A program made the position numbers and the translations under genes. The notes below the pieces were generated by a model. The model saw only the letters and a list, made by a program, of their open reading frames with translations. It searched no databases and was not told the origin of the DNA. A DNA stretch of 64,000 bases, from assembly GCA_900320245.1 (NCBI GenBank), contig ONRP01000003.1, positions 82,271 through 146,270 of the forward strand, given 5' to 3'. This document shows positions 17,393-25,928 of the stretch, one piece after another. How positions within the stretch are numbered: position 1 is the first letter of the stretch; each line of letters opens with the position of its first letter. This DNA is from an uncultured Prevotellaceae bacterium (GTDB taxonomy: Bacteria; Bacteroidota; Bacteroidia; Bacteroidales; Muribaculaceae).

Positions 17393-20300
17393 ATGAGAGA
17401 ATCTTTATTGATATTGCTCTCTCTGGTTCTTGCCTTGGGGCTTCACGCAAAGCAGCCCCAAGGCAATTTTGTCCATGTCGAAGGGACCGACCTGGTGAAG
17501 CCCGACGGCCAGAAACTCTATATCCAAGGCACCAACCTGGGTAACTGGCTCAACCCCGAGGGTTATATGTTCGGACTGAGCAAGACCAACTCGCCGTGGA
17601 TGATTGACCTGATGATCAAGGAGGCCGTGGGACCTGACTTCGCCGCCGACTTCTGGCGACAGTTCAAGGATAACTACATCACCCGTGCCGACATCGCCTT
17701 CATCGCGCGTCAGGGCGCCAACACCATCCGTCTGCCTTTCAACTACCGACTCTTCACCGACGAGGATTACATGGGGCGCTCCAGGGAGCAGGACGGATTT
17801 GCCCGTATCGACTCGGTGGTGAATTGGTGCCGGGCCACGGGCCTCTACCTGATTCTCGACATGCACGACTGCCCGGGAGGGCAGACCGGTGACAACATCG
17901 ACGACGGCCACGGCTATCCCTGGCTGTTCGAGAGCGAGCCGAGCCAGCAGTTGTTCTGCGACATCTGGCAACGCATCGCCGCCCGCTACAAGGACGAGCC
18001 CGTGATCCTGGGCTACGAACTGATGAACGAGCCGATAGCGCACTACTTCGAGAACAAGGACGAACTGAACAAGTTGCTCGAGCCACTCTACAAGCGTGCC
18101 GTCAAAGCCATCCGCCAGGTGGACCCCAACCACGTCATCCTGCTGGGCGGTGCCCGCTGGAACTCGGACTTCTTCATGTTCACCGACTGGAAATTTGACG
18201 ACAACATCATGTACACCTGCCACCGCTACGGCGGCGACGCCACGGCCGAGGCCATCAAGGATTACATCGACTTCCGCGACAAGACGGGGCTGCCGATGTA
18301 TATGGGCGAGACGGGACACAACAGCAACGAGTGGCAGGCGCAGTTGGTTGACGTGATGAAGCAGGCCAACATCGGCTACACCTTCTGGCCCTACAAGAAA
18401 ATCGACGGCTCCTGCATGATGGGTATCACCAGGCCCGAGATGTGGGACAGCATCGTCGTGAAATATTCCGAGGCCCCCCGCTCCACCTATCAGGAGTTGC
18501 GCGAGGCACGCCCCGACCAGGAGACCTTCCGCTCGCTGCTGATGCAGTATGCTGAAAACAGCCGCTATGAGCACTGCACACCCCAGACCGACTACATCAA
18601 GTCGCTGGGAATGACCCCGCAGTCACCGCTGTACCTCGACGATAGCGCTCCCATCGAGCAGCGGGTCGAGGACGCACTGTCGCGTATGACGCTCGACGAG
18701 AAGATTGCCGTCATCCATGCCCAGAGCAAATTCTCTTCGCCTGGCGTGAAGAGGTTGGGCATGCCCGACTTCTGGACCGATGACGGACCTCACGGCGTGC
18801 GCCCCGACGTGCTGTGGGACGAGTGGGAACAGGCCGGCCAGACCAACGACTCGTGTGTCGCGTTTCCCGCGCTCACCTGCCTGGCTGCCTCATGGAATCC
18901 TGACTTGGCACGTCTGTACGGCCGCAGCCTGGGCGAGGAAGCACGCTACCGCGGCAAGGACATGATCCTTGGCCCCGGCGTGAACATCAACCGCACACCG
19001 CTGAACGGCCGCAACTTCGAGTACATGGGTGAGGACCCGCTGCTGGCATCGCGCATGGTAGCCCCCTACATCCAGGGGCTGCAGAGCACCGGCACGGCAG
19101 CGTGTGTCAAACACTTCTGCCTGAACAACGACGAGGAATACCGCCACCAGGTCAATGTCATCGTCAGCGACCGCGCCCTGCGCGAAATCTACCTGCCCGC
19201 ATTCGAGGCCGCCGTCAAGGAGGGCCACACCTGGGGCATCATGGGTTCCTACAACCTGTACAAGGACCAGCACTGCTGCCACAACCAGTACACGCTCAAC
19301 CAGATACTGAAAGGCGACTGGCAGTACGACGGCGTGGTGGTCAGCGACTGGGGCGGTGCCCATGACACCGAGCAGGCCGTCAAGAACGGCCTGGACATGG
19401 AGTTCGGCAGTTGGACCGACGGCCTGGCATGGGGCGCGAGCAACGCCTATGATGCCTACTACCTGGCCCTGCCCTACAAGAAACTCATCCAGGAAGGCAA
19501 ATTCACTACCAGTGAACTCGACGAGAAGGTGCGCCGCGTGCTGCGCCTCTACTTCCGCACCACGATGTCCAGCAACCGCGCCCGTGGCTTCCTGTGCAGC
19601 GAGGCACACTATGACGCAGCGCTCAAGGTTGCCCAAGACGGCATCGTACTGCTGCAGAACAAGCGCGACGTGCTGCCCATCAACCTGAACCAGACCAAGC
19701 GTGTGCTTGTCGTCGGCGAGAATGCCATCAAGATGATGACCGTCGGCGGCGGCAGCAGTTCGCTCAAGGCACAGCACGAGATTCTGCCGCTCGACGGCCT
19801 CAAAGCCCGTCTGGCAGGCACCGGCATCGAGGTAGACTATGCCCGCGGCTATGTGGGTGACACCACCGGCAACTACAACGGCGTGACCACCGGTCAGTCG
19901 CTGGCCGACAACCGCAGTGCCGATGCACTCATCGCCGAAGCCGTGGCCAAGGCCAAACAGGCCGACTACGTCATCATCTTCGGCGGCCTGAACAAGAGCG
20001 ACTATCAGGATGCCGAGGGCCATGACCGCAAGTCGATGGACCTGCCCTACGGCCAAGACGCCCTGGTCGAGGCTTTGGCACGCGCCAACAAGAATGTCGT
20101 GTTTGTCAACATCTCGGGCAATGCCGTGACGATGCCTTGGCGCGACAAGGTTCCCGCCATCGTGCAGGGATGGTTCATCGGCAGCGAGGCGGGCAATGCG
20201 CTCGCCAGCGTACTCGTGGGTGACGCCAATCCTTCGGGCAAACTGCCGTTCACCTGGTACCAGAGCCTCAACGACGTGGGCGCACATGCCCTGGGTACCT

Positions 20301-20791
20301 ACCCCGGCACTTGGCGCGACGGCCACAAGATTATCGACGAGGAGTACAGCGAGGGCATCTACGTGGGCTACCGCTGGGCCGACAAGAAGCAGAAAAAGCC
20401 TGCTTTCGCCTTCGGTCACGGTCTGAGTTACACCACGTTTGCCGTGAGCAACCTGCGCCTTGACAAGCAAGAGGTGGCAGCCGACGGCACCCTCACCGCC
20501 ACTGTGACGGTCAAGAACACCGGCAAGCGCACCGGCGCCGAGGTCATCCAACTCTACGTGAGCGACCACAATTCGGCTGTCGAGATGCCTGTCAAGGAGT
20601 TGAGAGGCTTCCAGAAAGTCACCCTCAAACCCGGCGAGAGCCGCGACGTCACCATCACCATTGGTGGCCGCGCCTTCCAGTACTGGGACGAGGGCAAGGG
20701 CGACTGGACAACATCGCTGGGCGCGCGCACACTGCTCGTGGGCACCGCCAGCGACGACCTCCCCCTCAAGGCCTCCTTCACCGTCAAGTAG
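17393..20791 (+). CDS. GH5-GH3 fusion glycosidase
   Basis: One uninterrupted 1132-residue frame with an N-terminal signal peptide and two glycosidase modules. Residues ~25-385 are a GH5 barrel with acid/base Glu213 in YELMNEP and nucleophile Glu306 in YMGETGHN. Residues ~411-1130 are a full GH3 enzyme: TIM barrel with KHF (573-575), nucleophile Asp652 in VVVSDWGG, a second alpha/beta domain and a C-terminal fibronectin-III-like domain. The linker (~386-410) is short. The GH5 part would act on oligo- or polymeric beta-glucan and the GH3 part would release glucose, probably in the periplasm. It is the last gene of the operon, 22 bp after the GH16 gene. No frameshift or codon-usage break is seen at the junction. 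Confidence 0.9.
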   Translation: MRESLLILLSLVLALGLHAKQPQGNFVHVEGTDLVKPDGQKLYIQGTNLGNWLNPEGYMFGLSKTNSPWMIDLMIKEAVGPDFAADFWRQFKDNYITRADIAFIARQGANTIRLPFNYRLFTDEDYMGRSREQDGFARIDSVVNWCRATGLYLILDMHDCPGGQTGDNIDDGHGYPWLFESEPSQQLFCDIWQRIAARYKDEPVILGYELMNEPIAHYFENKDELNKLLEPLYKRAVKAIRQVDPNHVILLGGARWNSDFFMFTDWKFDDNIMYTCHRYGGDATAEAIKDYIDFRDKTGLPMYMGETGHNSNEWQAQLVDVMKQANIGYTFWPYKKIDGSCMMGITRPEMWDSIVVKYSEAPRSTYQELREARPDQETFRSLLMQYAENSRYEHCTPQTDYIKSLGMTPQSPLYLDDSAPIEQRVEDALSRMTLDEKIAVIHAQSKFSSPGVKRLGMPDFWTDDGPHGVRPDVLWDEWEQAGQTNDSCVAFPALTCLAASWNPDLARLYGRSLGEEARYRGKDMILGPGVNINRTPLNGRNFEYMGEDPLLASRMVAPYIQGLQSTGTAACVKHFCLNNDEEYRHQVNVIVSDRALREIYLPAFEAAVKEGHTWGIMGSYNLYKDQHCCHNQYTLNQILKGDWQYDGVVVSDWGGAHDTEQAVKNGLDMEFGSWTDGLAWGASNAYDAYYLALPYKKLIQEGKFTTSELDEKVRRVLRLYFRTTMSSNRARGFLCSEAHYDAALKVAQDGIVLLQNKRDVLPINLNQTKRVLVVGENAIKMMTVGGGSSSLKAQHEILPLDGLKARLAGTGIEVDYARGYVGDTTGNYNGVTTGQSLADNRSADALIAEAVAKAKQADYVIIFGGLNKSDYQDAEGHDRKSMDLPYGQDALVEALARANKNVVFVNISGNAVTMPWRDKVPAIVQGWFIGSEAGNALASVLVGDANPSGKLPFTWYQSLNDVGAHALGTYPGTWRDGHKIIDEEYSEGIYVGYRWADKKQKKPAFAFGHGLSYTTFAVSNLRLDKQEVAADGTLTATVTVKNTGKRTGAEVIQLYVSDHNSAVEMPVKELRGFQKVTLKPGESRDVTITIGGRAFQYWDEGKGDWTTSLGARTLLVGTASDDLPLKASFTVK

Positions 20792-20935
20792 ACACCGTAT
20801 GCTCTGTAAGTAATTCGTCAAATTCAAAGAATCCGCAGGCTGCTTATCTTCCTTTTTCAGGCCTTCGAATTAAGTGAATCCGTCGAATTCAGGTACAACA
20901 AGCATATATAGCACTTACTGTTAAATTACAAGTAG

Positions 20936-20974
20936 AGTCCTTGGCAATCGTGTTGATTGCCAAGGACTTGTTTT
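20936..20974 (+). terminator. Terminator of the beta-glucan operon
   Basis: A perfect 14-bp stem (AGTCCTTGGCAATC with GATTGCCAAGGACT) and a 5-nt loop are followed by TGTTTTC. It lies 145 bp after the GH5-GH3 stop codon with no gene between. Confidence 0.8.
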
Positions 20975-21016
20975 CGCCCCCACAACAATGCCGCAGTCTG
21001 CCTTCCCTCGCTGATT

Positions 21017-21095
21017 TAAAAACAAGAAATACAACAAATACAAGCCATCAGGATTGTCGTGGGGATTTAAAGACAACTCTTACAACTTGGACAAC
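21017..21095 (-). repeat. Dispersed iteron repeat, copy A
   Basis: Read on the minus strand: a GTTGT iteron block with GTTGTAAGAGTTGTC, then TTTAAATCCCC, a GATGGC segment and the tail TTGTATTTCTTGTTTT. Related copies lie at 28218-28287, 35803-35872, 38479-38545 (minus) and 52581-52665. Confidence 0.7.
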
Positions 21096-21168
21096 GACTC
21101 ATTATAATTGTCCAAGTTGTATTTCTTGTTTTTTAAAACCCTGAATGCGGCCTAAATCAGTTGTCAGA

Positions 21169-21426
21169 TTAATTCGTGCTGTAGATAGTTTTAAAGTTTA
21201 TCGTCTTTTGTAGTTCTTCTAAGAAACGTGCCGCATGGCCGCAGGCCGCCTTTCCTATGCACCAACAAAGGAGCACATTGAACCCATACCCTTCCCGTTT
21301 ACCCATCTTCACGATGCGGCTCACGTCCAGGGTCTTCACCAATGTTACCATCGGCATGGGTGATGACATCCACAGATCAAACGCCTTGGCCCGGCTGGTG
21401 TCCTTGGGGTTGACGGCCTGTTTCAT
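21169..21426 (-). pseudogene. Truncated CatA-like acetyltransferase remnant
   Basis: An 85-residue frame starting MKQAVNPKDTSRAKAFDLWM. The first ~60 residues resemble the N-terminus of CatA-type chloramphenicol acetyltransferase-like O-acetyltransferases (about 210 residues in the family), including the segment LLCWCIGKAA. The rest of the enzyme, with the catalytic HxxxDG motif, is missing; a short unrelated tail leads to the stop. Its ATG overlaps the TGA of the upstream pyridoxamine-oxidase-like gene by 4 bp (21423-21426), so the two were probably translationally coupled before the 3' part was lost. Confidence 0.65.
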
Positions 21427-22223
21427 TCTAGTACAAAACTGCGGGGATAGAAGTCGCTGTAGAAACGGCCATCGGTTGCCGTGAACTTCAGCACGCAATA
21501 GTTGGGGTCGGTGACGCCTCCAGGATAGTATTCGGTATCTCCTTCCCGCCATATCATCTCCTTGCTGGCTGCATCGGTCAACACTTCCATGGTGCCACGC
21601 AGCATCATGCCCTTGAAGCCGTCGGCATCGCAGAAATAAATGGATGCTTTGGGATTGGCCTTGTAATGGGCCACACGCAGGGAGAACGTGTTGGTCGTGA
21701 AGTAGAACGTCTTGATGCCCTCACGCACACGAGGCGACAGCATGGCCTTGGTGCAAGGGAAGCCCTCCTCATCTACCGACGAGATAAAGGTGACGGGCAA
21801 TGTGTCGGCCATCTTGGCAATCAGGTCTTTAACACCCATCAGGGCAGGATTCTCAGAGATAGCCTCATTGATGGTTATCTCCTTGCGCCAACGTCTCAGG
21901 TGAGGGAAATACATCTTCATTTGACCGATATATTCCTCCCTGGTGATGGGTTGTGGCAAGCCCTTGTTGACCTCGTTGACAAACTGACCTTCGGTCTTCT
22001 TCTCTCGCGACTCGGGAGAGTTGAAGATTTCTTCACTCTCCTCTCGCTGCTCCATCAGTTGGGCGCAGTGCTCGATCATCTCGTCCATCGTGCAGTCCTG
22101 CAAGAACTTGCCGTCCTTGTAGCAATAGATGCAATATTCCTCGTTCTTAGTGCCGTCGGCATTGGTGCCGAGCAGTTCCTCGGTAAGCGGCATTCCGCAA
22201 CTCTGACAAAATTTCTGTTCCAT
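21423..22223 (-). CDS. Zinc-ribbon plus pyridoxamine 5'-phosphate oxidase-like protein
   Basis: A 266-residue cytoplasmic protein. Residues ~1-85 form a putative zinc-ribbon domain (FCQSCGMPL and CIYCY cysteines), found alone or fused in Bacteroidales. Residues ~110-266 form a split-barrel PNPOx/general-stress-26-like domain (TLPVTFISSVDEEGFPCTKAM, then FYFTTNTFS), a flavin-binding fold. The zinc ribbon and the oxidase-like domain are joined in one frame. The likely role is flavin-linked redox or stress; the substrate is unknown. A CatA remnant overlaps its 3' end. Confidence 0.75.
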   Translation of the reverse strand: MEQKFCQSCGMPLTEELLGTNADGTKNEEYCIYCYKDGKFLQDCTMDEMIEHCAQLMEQREESEEIFNSPESREKKTEGQFVNEVNKGLPQPITREEYIGQMKMYFPHLRRWRKEITINEAISENPALMGVKDLIAKMADTLPVTFISSVDEEGFPCTKAMLSPRVREGIKTFYFTTNTFSLRVAHYKANPKASIYFCDADGFKGMMLRGTMEVLTDAASKEMIWREGDTEYYPGGVTDPNYCVLKFTATDGRFYSDFYPRSFVLE

Positions 22224-22303
22224 TGTTTCTAAATTCTATTATCCTACCGACAAAGTTATAGAGAATTATCGTTCATGTCAATTCATTCACTCAAAAAAAG
22301 CCG

Positions 22304-22633
22304 TCAAGGATGACGATGCGGCGGGAATTCCTTGACCGAGTTATAGGCAACCACCTTGCCGTCGTTGTCAAAGGTGACAACGAACAGCATCTCCTCGGCA
22401 TCAATGATTTCCCCGACAACTTTGCGGTAGCCCCACTGTTCTCCCGTTTCATCGGCGTTCTTGAACAAGGGGTTCCCAAGCAGGTGCTGGATATCGCTCT
22501 TGGACATACCCATTTCCACTTTGTTGATCTTGGTCGTGTCGCGGGTGGCGATGCAACTGTCAAATGCCAGGTTTAACACGAGGACAAGCGCAACGGCAAT
22601 CATCATCTCTTTCATTTTCATTATCGTTTTCAT
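22304..22633 (-). CDS. Small BamE/SmpA-like lipoprotein or secreted protein
   Basis: A 109-residue protein with an N-terminal hydrophobic signal and a Cys at about residue 27 (weak lipobox). The segment MGMSKSDIQHLLGNP followed by GEQWGYRK matches the SmpA/OmlA-type fold (turn after GMSKxEV, then W-Y strand), as in BamE-like proteins. Function beyond an envelope role cannot be inferred. It stands alone between the flavin-binding-like gene and the outer-membrane receptor gene. Confidence 0.6.
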   Translation of the reverse strand: MKTIMKMKEMMIAVALVLVLNLAFDSCIATRDTTKINKVEMGMSKSDIQHLLGNPLFKNADETGEQWGYRKVVGEIIDAEEMLFVVTFDNDGKVVAYNSVKEFPPHRHP

Positions 22634-22717
22634 CGTTGTATGCTGTTTTATAAGTTATTGGTTTTCAACGAATATATTTTGCAATATCCCTCTGATTTTT
22701 CAAGTGGATAGCCTGAT

Positions 22718-25078
22718 TTACATACGCGCTTTCTGCTTCTCGCCGGCACCGGTGCCGCGGTACTTGCTGCTGGCGGCGTTGAACTTCCAGGTGAGGTCAA
22801 GGGAGAAGGTGCGGCGGGCAGGATTGCTGGTGGTCAACTCGCGCGGTCCATAGATGGTAGCCCCGGCCTTGCTGGTGTTGAACAGGTCCATGCAACGTGC
22901 GTCGACGGTCAGTGAGCCCATGCGGTGCAGGCTGATATCCTTCTGCACTCCGATGCCGCTATAGAACCTGCTCTTGGTGATGCGGAAGTTGTCGTAGTCA
23001 CCACGCGATGTCACTTGCACCATGACATTCAGGCGCCAGTCGTGCGGCAGTTCGATGTCGTTGTTCCACGTCAAGCCCAGATACGGGTGGTTCAGCGTGA
23101 GGATGGAACCATCGGCAGTCGGCGTCTTGTAGTTCTGGAAGATGGCAATCGCCGTCCATGTGGGATGCCAGCAACCAAACACGGGCCTCAACGACGGCAT
23201 GACGGTGAGTCGGTTATAACTCTCCTTGCTGTTGATGGGATGCACGAGGCTGACGAGCGGATCCTCGGAGCCAGGATAAGGCTCGGTAGACATCGTCTCG
23301 GAGTCCTTGATGCGTGCATAGTTCAGCGACAGGTTCATCCATTGGTAGGCGGCATTGAAGACCAGGCTATGGGTGTAGGTGGGCTTCAGGTAGGGATTGC
23401 CGCTCTGATAACTGTAACGGTTGATATAGACGGTCGAACTGGTGAGGCTGCTGTAGGCGGGGCGCTGGATGTCGCGGCGGTAGGACAGCGACAACTGCAC
23501 CTTGCCCACCGGAGCCGACACCACAAATGTGGGGAACCAGTCACCATAGTCACGGCACACCTCGTCCTCACGCTCATTGAAGTTGTAGTAGTCGTTCTTC
23601 AGATGCTCGTAGCGCAGGCCCACTTGGGCGAATACCAGGCCAAATCGTCTGCCAAACTCGACAAATGCTGCCGTTGACGACTCGTTGATCTCGGTGTCGG
23701 TGGCCTTGACGGGAACACTCGCCGTTGCCGAGAACGAGTAGGCATCGGTGCGGTGGTTGTAGGAGTATTCACCGCCCGCCGACAGGTTGCCCTGCCAAAC
23801 GGGGTAACTCAGGATAAGTTTAGAGGCCCAGAAGTTGTTGCGGCTGCTGGTGTTGCTCTCGATGCCGCGGCTGACGGTGACGCCGTCCAGGACGGTTGTC
23901 TCGCTGGTGCTGCCCGGCGTCTCGGTGCGGTCAAACAGGCCGTCCACGTTCAGGTCAATGCCCAGGGAACCCACCTTGCCGTTGTAATAGGCATTAAAAA
24001 TGTGCTTGCGGAAACGGTCGTGCTGCTCGACGTCGCTCACCGAGCGCTCGGTGAAGACGCCATTCACATAACTATCGGTGATGAACTGGTCACGAAAGTC
24101 AGCGCCTGGGTGGCGGTCATACTTGTAAAAAGCACCTATGCTGTGGTTGTCGTTGAACATATAGTTTATCTGCAGTTGGGGCGACAAGCCCTTCCAAATG
24201 TTCTTGCCCTCCTGCGTGACAAGGCCCTCGACCCAGTCAGGACCCACAAAATAAGACAACTGGTTTTCCTGCAGCATCTTGGCGTGCCCGAAGCGGCCGC
24301 ACCAGAACGAAGCAGTGATGTCTAATCCGCCCGTGCGGTAGTTCACATCCAGGTTGTTGGTAATCGTGTGGCCATACTGGTACATACCCATCAGGTTGTC
24401 CTGGAAACTAAAGCCGTCGCCCTGCGCCTTCTTCAGCGTGATGCGCACAACGGCCTTGGTCGAGGCGGCATAACGGGCGCCGGGGTTCTGGATGACGTCA
24501 ACATGCTGGATCTGGTCGCTGCGCAGGCGGGACAGTTCGCTCACGTCCTGCACCCTGCGGCCGTTGATATACACCTCGGCCTCGCCGCGGCCCAACACCG
24601 TGACGGCGCCATCGCGCTTGGCCTCCAGCGACGGCACGCGGGCCAGTGCATCGGCCATGGTACCTGCTTTCTCAAGGATAGTCCCTTCGACAGTGGTGCG
24701 CATGGCTTCGCCCTTGACGCGCGTCTTGGGTAACTGGCTCTTCACGACCACCTCGGCCAGCAGCAATGCATCTTCCTGCATCTGGATGATCAGGCCGGGA
24801 GAGGCATTCAGGTATTGCGTCTGGTAACCGATGCACGACACCTTGAGCAGGGCTCCGTTTTTCTGGGTCACAATCTCGAAATGACCCTGGTCATCGGTCA
24901 TCGCACCCTGGACAAAGGCCGAATCGGGCAACGACAACAACACCACGTTCACAAAGGGCATCGGCTCGCCCTTCTCATCAATCACGGTGCCGCCAACATC
25001 AGGCGACTTGGCCGTAGCACTCACTGCTACCAGCATCGCAGCCATCACGACTGCCCATCTGAAACTGATCTTTTTCAT
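22718..25078 (-). CDS. TonB-dependent receptor-like outer-membrane beta-barrel protein
   Basis: A 786-residue protein with a signal peptide, an N-terminal carboxypeptidase-regulatory-like domain (GGTVIDEKGEPMPFVNVVL, about residues 30-48), a plug domain containing VYINGRRVQDVSEL, and a C-terminal barrel of the outer_membrane_beta-barrel type common in Bacteroidales. There is no SusD partner and no typical TonB box, so it is not a SusC protein. Substrate unknown. It is 33 bp downstream of the LiaF-like gene and probably co-transcribed with it. Confidence 0.85.
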   Translation of the reverse strand: MKKISFRWAVVMAAMLVAVSATAKSPDVGGTVIDEKGEPMPFVNVVLLSLPDSAFVQGAMTDDQGHFEIVTQKNGALLKVSCIGYQTQYLNASPGLIIQMQEDALLLAEVVVKSQLPKTRVKGEAMRTTVEGTILEKAGTMADALARVPSLEAKRDGAVTVLGRGEAEVYINGRRVQDVSELSRLRSDQIQHVDVIQNPGARYAASTKAVVRITLKKAQGDGFSFQDNLMGMYQYGHTITNNLDVNYRTGGLDITASFWCGRFGHAKMLQENQLSYFVGPDWVEGLVTQEGKNIWKGLSPQLQINYMFNDNHSIGAFYKYDRHPGADFRDQFITDSYVNGVFTERSVSDVEQHDRFRKHIFNAYYNGKVGSLGIDLNVDGLFDRTETPGSTSETTVLDGVTVSRGIESNTSSRNNFWASKLILSYPVWQGNLSAGGEYSYNHRTDAYSFSATASVPVKATDTEINESSTAAFVEFGRRFGLVFAQVGLRYEHLKNDYYNFNEREDEVCRDYGDWFPTFVVSAPVGKVQLSLSYRRDIQRPAYSSLTSSTVYINRYSYQSGNPYLKPTYTHSLVFNAAYQWMNLSLNYARIKDSETMSTEPYPGSEDPLVSLVHPINSKESYNRLTVMPSLRPVFGCWHPTWTAIAIFQNYKTPTADGSILTLNHPYLGLTWNNDIELPHDWRLNVMVQVTSRGDYDNFRITKSRFYSGIGVQKDISLHRMGSLTVDARCMDLFNTSKAGATIYGPRELTTSNPARRTFSLDLTWKFNAASSKYRGTGAGEKQKARM

Positions 25079-25111
25079 TGTTCTATTGTTTTAAAGTGTT
25101 ATGTACGTTCT

Positions 25112-25672
25112 CTAATCTTTAACCTCTAAGCACTTCACGTCAACGCCGCCCAGAAAATTGCTCGCACTGATGTGGATGGTGGGAGCATCGGGAATGGAGC
25201 GGCCGTCAGTCTGGTTGTCCACGCCTCCGAGGAAATTGTGGCTCTTGACAATCACGTTGACCGTGGGAGGCACCAGCAGTTCCACACCGCCCATAAAGGT
25301 GTGGATGTCAATCTCTTCGTCCTCGCTGATCACCGCCTTGCGCAGGTCCAAGCGCAGGCCGCCGCAGAAGGCGTCAAGACGGGCGCCATGGAAAGCCTCG
25401 CCACGGTAGACATACTCGTCGGCGCCCAAACGCACGTTGCAGCACATGCGCTTACCGTCCTCGCCATGGGGCACGGGACGCTGGAGCCATTGTGACCGGT
25501 TCTTGCTGAAACTATAGATGATCAATTCAGCACCGATATAGAGCAGCAGAACAGGACCGAAGTATTCTGTCCAGGAATGGTTCCAGTTCAGTTGCACGAT
25601 GCCCCACATGTCTGCCAGTTTCAACAAGGCAGCCACGATGAAAATAATTCCGATGATTGTTCTTCTTGACAT
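25112..25672 (-). CDS. LiaF-like membrane protein
   Basis: A 186-residue protein. Two N-terminal hydrophobic segments (about 6-24 and 36-54) are followed by a soluble beta-helical-like domain with repeated LGGV/GGV turns (GGVELLVP, FLGGVDNQ, FLGGVDVK), as in the LiaF C-terminal (cell-wall-active antibiotic response) domain. In Firmicutes, LiaF modulates an envelope-stress two-component system. Here it is divergent from a LytTR membrane regulator, which suggests an envelope-sensing unit; that link is inference. Confidence 0.75.
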   Translation of the reverse strand: MSRRTIIGIIFIVAALLKLADMWGIVQLNWNHSWTEYFGPVLLLYIGAELIIYSFSKNRSQWLQRPVPHGEDGKRMCCNVRLGADEYVYRGEAFHGARLDAFCGGLRLDLRKAVISEDEEIDIHTFMGGVELLVPPTVNVIVKSHNFLGGVDNQTDGRSIPDAPTIHISASNFLGGVDVKCLEVKD

Positions 25673-25692
25673 AATCTTGAGTTTTAGTTGCC

Positions 25693-25710
25693 GGCGCCGA
25701 AATCGGCGCC
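25693..25710. promoter_or_regulatory. Palindrome between LiaF-like and LytTR genes
   Basis: GGCGCCGA-AA-TCGGCGCC, a perfect 8-bp inverted repeat in the 256-bp divergent spacer. It could be an operator or simply a hairpin; no T-run follows. Confidence 0.35.
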
Positions 25711-25885
25711 TGGGTTTGCTGGCGGTTGGCGTCGCGCCTCAAAAAATTCATTGCAAAGGAACAGCCAAACCCCTTTCACAGCAAGTTTTTGGGATATTCT
25801 GCAGGTTTATGTGACGAATGACAACAAAAGTGGGACGAAGTGCATAATTGTGATGAATAGAGGTCAAGAATCGGCACATTTATTG

Positions 25886-25893
25886 TACCTTTG
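25886..25893 (+). promoter_or_regulatory. -7 box TACCTTTG for the LytTR gene
   Basis: Matches TAnnTTTG. It lies only 8 bp before an ATG at 25902, which makes the next in-frame ATG at 25929 a likelier start. Confidence 0.6.
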
Positions 25894-25928
25894 TCCGCGG
25901 TATGAGCCAAGGACAAAAAGATACGATT

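Larger units (their letters stand above)
20792..21168. other. Gene-free spacer after the beta-glucan operon
   Basis: Contains AATTC-rich repeat fragments (about 20817-20892), the operon terminator (20936-20974) and a minus-strand copy of the 9-bp-iteron dispersed repeat (21017-21095). A further iteron and tail fragment lies at about 21108-21134. No ORF is supported. Confidence 0.7.

Noticed and set aside
18890-20827. A long frame antisense to the GH3 module
   Set aside because: Opposite-strand shadow without motifs; GH5-GH3 catalytic residues show which strand codes.
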